Shown here in pieces: positions 57,111 through 64,000 of a DNA stretch of 64,000 nucleotides. The notes beneath the pieces are model-generated. The model was not told the DNA's origin, made no database searches, and saw only the letters and a program-made list of their open reading frames with translations. How positions within the stretch are numbered: position 1 is the first letter of the stretch; every line of letters starts with the position of its first letter. Location: assembly GCA_031772625.1 (NCBI GenBank), contig CM062816.1:1665149385-1665213384 (forward strand). The letters are read 5' to 3'. The stretch comes from Pinus tabuliformis. Lineage: Eukaryota; Streptophyta; Pinopsida; Pinales; Pinaceae. The position numbers and the translations under genes were made by a program.

Positions 57111-58020
57111 TGTGCTAGTAATGTGAATAAAAGACTAGTATTGTGAGACATGTTTTTTTGGGAATAAAAAATTTGGAATTTAACTTAATTAATAATAATT
57201 AAGTGAATCATGGGTATTTAAATTTCACACACTATTTTAAAATATTCTTAGTAATAGCTATAAATGATACTAATTCTCTTTTTACCATTTTAATTAAATT
57301 GATTAATTTAAAACTTGTCATATCAATATTTGAATATGTTTATTATGAACATTTAAACATGTTTTTATAGCTTCTTCCTTATGTGGAATTAAATTATTAG
57401 TAATTTATGACATTATCCCATTATATTCTAACAAAATTTGGAGATGAATCTCATAATTATGTCTTCCTAGTTATTTTTTAAATATACATGTATTTAATTT
57501 ATATGTTAATACTTTTTATAAATAATAATAATAATTTAGAATAATATTATTATTTAATTAATATAGGCTAGATTAGTATAATGTAAGATTTATGCAAATA
57601 GTCAACCCAAATAATGAAGAGAATAAAGAAAAGTTTTATTACATTTTTATTAAAATCATGAAAAGATTTTGGTAATATTAAACATATGTAAATATTAATT
57701 GTTGGCATATTAAGTTCTAACGATCATATTGATATATTGATATGTTAATTTTTAGAAGGAAATGTGAGCTTAGTTGATTAGGTTGTAGTTCACTGATTGG
57801 ATGAAGCGTCTTCGTGTTTGGAATTGTGTGGGGTGAACTAAATTGAATTAAATGAATTCAGATGATATGGTTAGGGAAAATTTTAAGAATCACCCTAAAT
57901 TTATATGTATAATAAATGGGCGAATCCCCAAGATACATAGGAAAAATGGGAGGTGATTTTATCAATAATATAATATGTGTATATAATTTTTTTGAAGAAT
58001 CTCTTACCAGATTATATTAT
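57111..58020. other. AT-rich unannotated sequence
   Basis: No open frame of note and no element end recognised. Short runs of AAT triplets occur at 57523-57550. Confidence 0.5.
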
Positions 58021-58180
58021 CTTGTAAAATCATGGAAAATTTTTCACTAAATTATAAATCTTGTAAGATCTTGGCAAATATTTCACTAAATAATAAAACA
58101 TTGTGAAGTATTGGCAAATGTTTTGTTAAACTATGAAACCATATATGATAATAGGAAAAAATATTCATTAAACTGTAATA
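58021..58180. repeat. Four degenerate tandem 40-bp units
   Basis: CTTGTAAAATCATGGAAAAT-type units start at 58021, 58060, 58100 and 58141, each ending near TTTCACTAAATTATAAA. The minus frame 58052-58234 is a repeat product. Confidence 0.7.
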
Positions 58181-59190
58181 TACTAACATACATGTTTGGA
58201 AAAAAGAAACATAATTTTCTCTTCCTACAAACAATGTTGCAAGTTTAAGTGGCCATGTTTGTCAAGGCTCTTACTGTACACTCTTTCATATCCTTCTATT
58301 AGTTTTGATAATATTCCATAACAAAGTTCTGTCAAGATAGGAGAGATTAATCTTTTCTCTACCACTTTTTTCAAGCTACCAATTTTGTCAAGCTATTAAA
58401 TTTCTTTCTTATTCCATAGACTCCAACCACGACATAAAAAAAAACACATCAAGTTTGTTTACCCCAACACACAAACAAGTAGCAAGCCCCAACTATATAA
58501 TATAAGAAAGTAGTAGGAATCCCAAAGTCTTGAAGGGGATCTAATCAAAAGAAGTGATAATTGTTAGAAGCCTTCCAATCAATCTATAAATGTAGATTTA
58601 TTATTATTTTAATTGGAAATATTCAATTAAATAACAAAATTTAATTACGTCTCTCCCAATCTAAATTTCTTTTTAGCATAATTCACTACCTTCATACATC
58701 TTGCATTTTATAATAGCGTTGTAACATGTGGGTTAATTTCCTTTTTGGTGCACAATATGTGCCTTTTAGGACAATATGGTGTAGTGGCCCAACCCCTATA
58801 GATCATTATGACAAACTAAGAATAGCAAAAAAGATGAAAGGTTGTATAAACCAACATATTTTTCAAACAACTAATCCAAAATTAGTACCTTAAACTTTTC
58901 ATGAAGATATCATATCGAGAACATTTGAAAAATGGTGGGAAATCTGGGCAGTGACTATCTCTCTTTTGCGAGGGTGATGCAAAAAGAGTGACAAGATTTC
59001 ACTGTTTTGAATTTTTTTTGTTAAATTAGAAAAACCAATATTAATGGAGATATTGGTATTTTTTACTAAATTTTGTGAAGTGACTAAATGTAGCTTTAAC
59101 CATTCACCTTAAGATGCTTTTTAAAATATAATTTTGTAAGTCTATTTAATATCTTCATGATCATAAAAACCAACCTATATCCATTTTAAC
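58181..59190. other. No recognisable gene
   Basis: AT-rich sequence with short frames only. No LTR, poly(A)/TSD pair or tandem structure identified. Confidence 0.4.
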
Positions 59191-59650
59191 TCCATATCTT
59201 CCACTCTTAGAGGGATGAAATTTATTTATCCCTCTCAGCACTTGGTAGAACCGAAATTAAGATGGATCTAAGTTGATATAATTTCCCCTTTAAATAGTCT
59301 ATGCTCACATGAATACCATGGTATTACCATGGGTTATCATAAACGAGCTTAAAAAAATACTGTTAGTAATTTATAAAATTAATAAAATTAATAATTGATT
59401 TTTTTTTTTTTAACTAAGTTAAAATGTTTAAGTGACATTAAATTACAAGATCCATTTTTACTCTTGATCTACCAAGCCCCGAGAGGGATCAAATATTTTT
59501 TCACTCTATGCTAGTTTGCATATCATGATATTTGGTCCCTCTCGGCGCTTAGTATATCTAGAGTAAAGATAAATCTATGATGGTTTAATTCCCCCCTCTA
59601 AATAGGCTACATTCTACGTGAATACCATGGGTCAATACCATGTGCAATAT
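59190..59650. repeat. Foldback/MITE-like sequence with inverted repeats, two related halves
   Basis: CTACCAAGCCCCGAGAGGGA (near 59469) and the complement of TTTGGTCCCTCTCGGCGCTT (near 59532) form an inverted repeat about 35 bp long, from ACTCT to AGAGT, with a 40-bp loop. A related, more decayed version (AGAGGGATGAAATTTATTTA then TCCCTCT) is at 59211-59240. Each is followed by GAATACCATGG sequence (59310 and 59621), so a larger unit is repeated in direct orientation. No coding capacity. Confidence 0.65.
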
Positions 59651-59719
59651 TTATTTTTATTAAAAAAAAAAATTGATTCATAATATGTTTTTGCATGGTA
59701 TTAATAATAATCTGGCCCA

Positions 59720-60420
59720 TAGTATTTTTGGCCCATAGGCTTCACCTAAATATAACACATTTTTTGAGTGTTTGTATTTTATTTATTTATCATACTCGTG
59801 GTTTATTTATATTTTTATTGATTTACCATACCTCTTTTATAAATATCCTATTTGGCCCATAGGATTCACTTAAATAAAACCTCTTTTTTGAGCATTCTTA
59901 AATAGAAAGAGGGTTAAGGACTAAATATAAAAAGAGGTTTTATTTATTTACCATACCTCTAGTTTATTTATATTTTTATTTATTTACCATACCTTTGGAG
60001 TAAATATAAAAAGAGGTTTTATTTATTTACCATACCTCCACTTTATTTTTATTTTTATTTATTTACACCATTGCATGTTCATAAATATAAGGTGACTTAT
60101 GGAATAAATATAAAAAAAAAAAAGTTTTATTTATTTACCATACCTCTAGTTTATTTATATTTTTATTAATTTACCATACCTCTTTTATAAATATGGTGTT
60201 TGGCCCATAGGATTCACTTAAATAAAACCTCTTTTTTGAGCCTTCTTAAATAGAAAGAGGGTTATGGACTAAATATAAAAATAGGTTTTATTTATTTACC
60301 ATACCTCTAGTTTATTTGTATTTTTATTTATTTACCATACCTTAGGAGTAAGTATAAAAAGAGGTTTTAATTATTTACCATACCTCCACTTTATTTATAT
60401 TTTTATTTATTGGAACCAAA
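59720..60420. repeat. Tandem AT-rich repeats with TTGGCCCATAGG and TTTATTTACCATACCTC
   Basis: TTTGGCCCATAGGATTCACT occurs at about 59851 and 60200, with a diverged copy at 59727. TTATTTACCATACCTC-like units occur at least eight times between. The 59850-60110 and 60200-60415 segments repeat as a block of roughly 348 bp. No gene. Confidence 0.8.
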
Positions 60421-61925
60421 TACAACCTCCCAAACCAGAAAATGGGTGATTGCAAACAAATTTAACATTGCAAGGTAGAAAATTAGGTGATTGTGATGGA
60501 ATATAACTTCCCAAACTAGGCAAATCAGGTCAAATGAGTCTTTTCATAGTTTATCTGCCCCTTTATTGGCTAAAATGAAAAAAAATATTTTTTTTTTAAA
60601 TAAAATTTGGGCTAAATATATGAAATGGGTGCTTTATAAAAAATTTGCCCCTATAAAATGGAAAACCCCTTAAATTTCGCCCCTAAAATTTACCATATCT
60701 GTGGTGCATATTAACATGCTTTCTAAGTCGAGGGATGAGGGTTTGGATGGGCACTCTCAATCATAGCTAGAGTTTGTCTACGCCTCTTCAACTTCCATGT
60801 CTTTTAACAGCAATAGGACTCACACTCCTTACACATAGAACAATGTTTCCTCAGGCTAACGGCTTTAGGTCTATAATCTTGATAGTGTAAATCGCATTAG
60901 GAGAACCCATATGGAAAACCATCCGAATAACTAAGCAAACTTTCATTGGAATCTACAAGGGTGGTTGACCAAGACAAATTAGCAAAATTGAGTATTCAAT
61001 ATTTTTTTGTGATAAGAGCTTCATTACTTGAATTTGTCTCACCTCTCTTTCATGCTCTGGCATGGACAAGCTTCGATATATATTTGGAAATATAGTGAGA
61101 CAAAATTTCTACAACGTGAATATAAAAGTTAGGTCTATTAATTTGGCTAATCATTTTTTCAATAGAAAAAAAAAATAACAGCTTCATTAATAAGTGTTTG
61201 ATACAACAAATAGTTGATATCAATCATCTACAAACTACATGCATATTCTTCAAAGGATCAATAAAAAAACCTTACGAGAAAAGTGAGGATAACCAATTAA
61301 TTTGGCGTAGATACATGCATAGAAATGGACATTGAAGCAAGCATCTAGAGCTAAGTATTAACAAGTAAACGCATATGTAAGCTTGTCTATTGTTAACATT
61401 TATTAAGTTACTAGACCTGTTGTCCCAAAACACTAAGAAGAAATGCTCTTTTCGTACTAAGATTTTTTTGGTATAATTTTATCTTTTACATTGACCACTA
61501 TAGTAAAATAGTTTGAGTTAGGACCTCATTATTCTCTTTTTAATTAATCTTTATAGTAAAATAGTTTGACCTATAATTTTGTAGAAAATTACATTTTTCA
61601 TAAAGAAACAATGAAGGTTAGATGTATAGGTGAAGATTGAGACAAGTCCAATTTGTAATTCATACTTCTAATCCTTTGCAACACTTTATAGGGGCTATAA
61701 TACCTTGATCCTAATATTTTGTTCCTTGAGAAATATATGTTTATATGGTTGTAATATCCCAAATGTACAATCCCTCACTTGAAATTCCCTTTCACTACCA
61801 TGTTAATCTCCTTGTTGTTTCATCCTCTTTTACATTATAATGAAGTTATCCTTCAATGGTTTTGAGAAACTCTTGTTATATGGTCCTTCATTTCTTGATT
61901 TTTTACAATCCTTTTGTTGACAGTG
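60421..61925. other. No recognisable gene
   Basis: AT-rich with short runs of A and T. No frame over 60 codons with a recognisable motif and no element end seen. Confidence 0.4.
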
Positions 61926-62282
61926 CTGGATCCACCAACATGTCAGGGTATCTCCATGGTAAGAAGTCACAGTTGGACCTCAGACCATTTGGTGGAGGAG
62001 TCCCAGTAGTGGGTCGTACGATAATTCCTTGACAGCGATTTCACACAGAGGCAAGTAGGATAACTCTATTGGTAGCAAGGGTGTTACAGCTGCAGTGAGC
62101 CAAGGAAGGTGCATGAGATGTTCTAACACATGGGGGTTGAGATGAGTGCACCCCTTGGAAACCTGTGATAGAACACAATTAAGAAGGGAACACATGAGCG
62201 AAGATGAATCACAACATGGAAGGCAAGTTAGCAAGCAATCCAAAGTGATGGTTAAACCAAAAAATACATTTCAGAAAAATTC

Positions 62283-62300
62283 ATACATACATACATACAC
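62283..62300. repeat. (CATA)n microsatellite
   Basis: Four CATA repeats (TACATACATACATACA), followed by CACATATAGC. Confidence 0.8.
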
Positions 62301-63244
62301 ATATAGCTATACATGCATGTGCAAGAAAAACATTACATATATCATTTAGGGTAAACCAGATAGAATAGAATACAATACAACATATGCATGAAACATGCTA
62401 GATCTTGTTATATGAAGAAGTGTAATTTCCAGTCATACAATAAATCCATGTCCAACCACTAGTTTCGATAGTAGAACATTACAGCCACAACCGCCTGCTC
62501 CTCCAAAAAGATGTACGAGCTCTGTGTAGTGGAGAAGCCAAGTCTCATTATAATATTGTCCAAGCTCTCTCTAAGATAGTCCTATCAGAAGCTTCATGAC
62601 CAAAAGCCTTTACAATGAATTATGAGGTTTTATTTAGAGCAAAGGGTGGGGTGACCCTTGACATTCCCCTTTATGACAGTTCATCTACCCTCATGACCCT
62701 TCATCTACTCTATGAATGTTACATCCAACTATCAACACTTGAACTTCCACTTAACAAGATGTTACATTACAATGCACATGTGTCCATGTGAGACAAAATC
62801 GCTTGAGCAAGCGATGCAAGACATCACTAAAACTTAGTTCGTTGTGGTGAGACCAACTCTTTGAAAAGCTTGTGATGGTGAAGGTGGTGAGTTGATGCCA
62901 AGCTTGGTCATCCATGATCGTGTGCATGCGCTCCATGATGACATCTTGCTGAAGAAAACTCTTGCCTCCATTGCATATGGGTGCATTAGTGTGGTTAATC
63001 CATCCAACTCATCTACTAACATGCGCATGGTCTTCTTGGGTGCGACCGAACCGACAACACACTGATGCATAGTGTCTATGTTGATCTTCCAATGTGTGTT
63101 GGTGGTCATGTGATCAATTATCAACTACATGTTCATCTCCAGTTGGAATTGCTTCTTCTCTTCGCCTTGGTGAGTGTACTGAATGGGCGAGATCACATGC
63201 GTGCACATGATGACATGCATGCTACTAAATTCCCTTACATGAGA

Positions 63245-63481
63245 TCAACAACACTGCTCACCATGTCTACTCTGTTCCATATACTTGGATAGATCTATAA
63301 CTTGTATGGGGGAAGTTTCATCCATGAGTTCACGTTGCACCCCCTCGTGTTCCTGTTTCTGCTGCAACTCATTCATTTGTCTGTGCAGCTCATGTTCTTC
63401 CTTGAGTTGCTGCTTCAGCACATGTAACTCCTTCTTTGTTCCATTCTCTATCTTCGCGTGATCTTCATGTCGCGCCATCAC
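63245..63481 (-). CDS. Small frame predicted as a coiled coil, function unknown
   Basis: 78 residues starting MMARHEDHAKIENG, then a highly charged helical stretch (KKELHVLKQQLKEEHELHRQ, MNELQQKQEH) with Leu/Met about every seven residues, ending Cys-Cys. No homologue is recognised. It could be a remnant of a larger protein or a retroelement gag piece. The bias toward Glu/Gln/Lys/His is unlike the AT-driven frames elsewhere, the only reason it is listed. Confidence 0.3.
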   Translation of the reverse strand: MMARHEDHAKIENGTKKELHVLKQQLKEEHELHRQMNELQQKQEHEGVQRELMDETSPIQVIDLSKYMEQSRHGEQCC

Positions 63482-64000
63482 CTAATAGCCTAGGTATCTA
63501 AAGTTGTTTTCACCACAAGTTGATTTTATTGAGCTTGCAACTTTGTTCTACCTCTGTGTTGTTAACAACCTTCATCTTGCATTCGTTGAATCCGGTATGC
63601 TCTCTTCAACTGTTGTTCATGATGTTTCTCGTTGTGATACTAATTCTGCCATATCTTGATGTAGTTGTCTACGAACAACTTGATGTGTTTGTGGGTAGGC
63701 AATTCCATACACACTTGATCAGCTGCATCCCCAAGAGTGCTCTGAATGGTGTCTTTAACTCTCCTCTCTTGGAAACAATTGTACTTGTACTGTTGAGCGG
63801 AAGATGAATACCTGTGATACCTAGAGACATGGAAACACTCATGGAAATAAATCCGTCAATCGAAAACCAAAATGAACTTGAGAACTGACTTGAAACAGAC
63901 CTGTGTGACTGATCATGAAGGTTGCGCAATTTTCGTCGGGAGGTTGGGAGACTAACTACCAAGACTGCACAAGGCACAATCTGGGCTACTGGGAGGCTAA

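Larger units (their letters stand above)
61926..64000 (-). other. Unrecognised GC-richer region, possibly the 5' part of a minus-strand retroelement
   Basis: Composition shifts here to more balanced bases, and short frames are more common on the minus strand (62243-61980, 63124-62834, 63481-63245, 63977-63669). None shows a domain I can name. Minus-strand pieces such as QQLKRAYRIQRMQDEG (about 63600-63560) and the Glu/Gln-rich frame at 63481 resemble the loose helical style of plant gypsy gag, but that is inference from composition. The window ends inside it. Confidence 0.25.

Noticed and set aside
1..64000. CRISPR arrays, bacterial operons, riboswitches or replication origins
   Set aside because: Repeat spacing, composition and element types are those of a plant nuclear genome; no spaced identical short repeats or prokaryotic gene clusters were seen.

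Overview
The window looks like intergenic nuclear DNA from a large-genome seed plant. A conifer or other gymnosperm is my guess from the style of the repeats, but no single-copy marker proves it. It is AT-rich, has almost no host coding sequence, and consists of old, nested transposable elements, degenerate satellite-like arrays and local duplications. All element calls rest on translated motifs, LTR ends, primer-binding sites, poly(A) tails and target-site duplications (TSDs) read by eye.

Layout. 1-745: an integrase chromodomain fragment joined to a Ty3/gypsy LTR and leader, repeated at 41188-41962. 3624-3852: the only host-gene-like piece, an exon resembling the C-terminal end of a plant ubiquitin-specific protease domain. 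4506-4574: a bacterial/organelle-type tRNA-Val(UAC)-like sequence, followed by a tandem repeat array. 6231-8777 and 15864-18602: two direct copies of a composite block that starts inside copia RNase H. They flank a decayed Ty1/copia element (12059-15890). A second dispersed repeat occurs three times between 11028 and 22995. 23449-24837: a 5'-truncated LINE carrying an open 317-codon frame. 25800-36870: a degenerate TTTATAATATTAATCCC-type array, split by a LINE (27217-34719) with a perfect 18-bp TSD and also carrying a tRNA-derived SINE (36338-36485).

From about 37000 to 56700 there is a nest. A minus-strand LINE is interrupted inside its reverse transcriptase by a 12.8-kb LTR retrotransposon (39317-52153; 1.45-kb LTRs, iMet-type primer site, no recognisable gag-pol). 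That element contains a rearranged chromovirus derivative (41188-44771) whose gag, protease, integrase and RNase H pieces are out of order. Removing the large element plus one 5-bp target copy rejoins the LINE frame exactly. 56700-64000 holds palindromes, AT-rich tandem repeats and unrecognised sequence.

The coding pieces are not a pathway but remains of retrotransposition machinery. The most interesting signals are the recurring third reading frame at the 3' end of the plus-strand LINE family, the scrambled chromovirus with a 123-bp triplication, and the chromodomain-LTR unit shared by two sites 41 kb apart.
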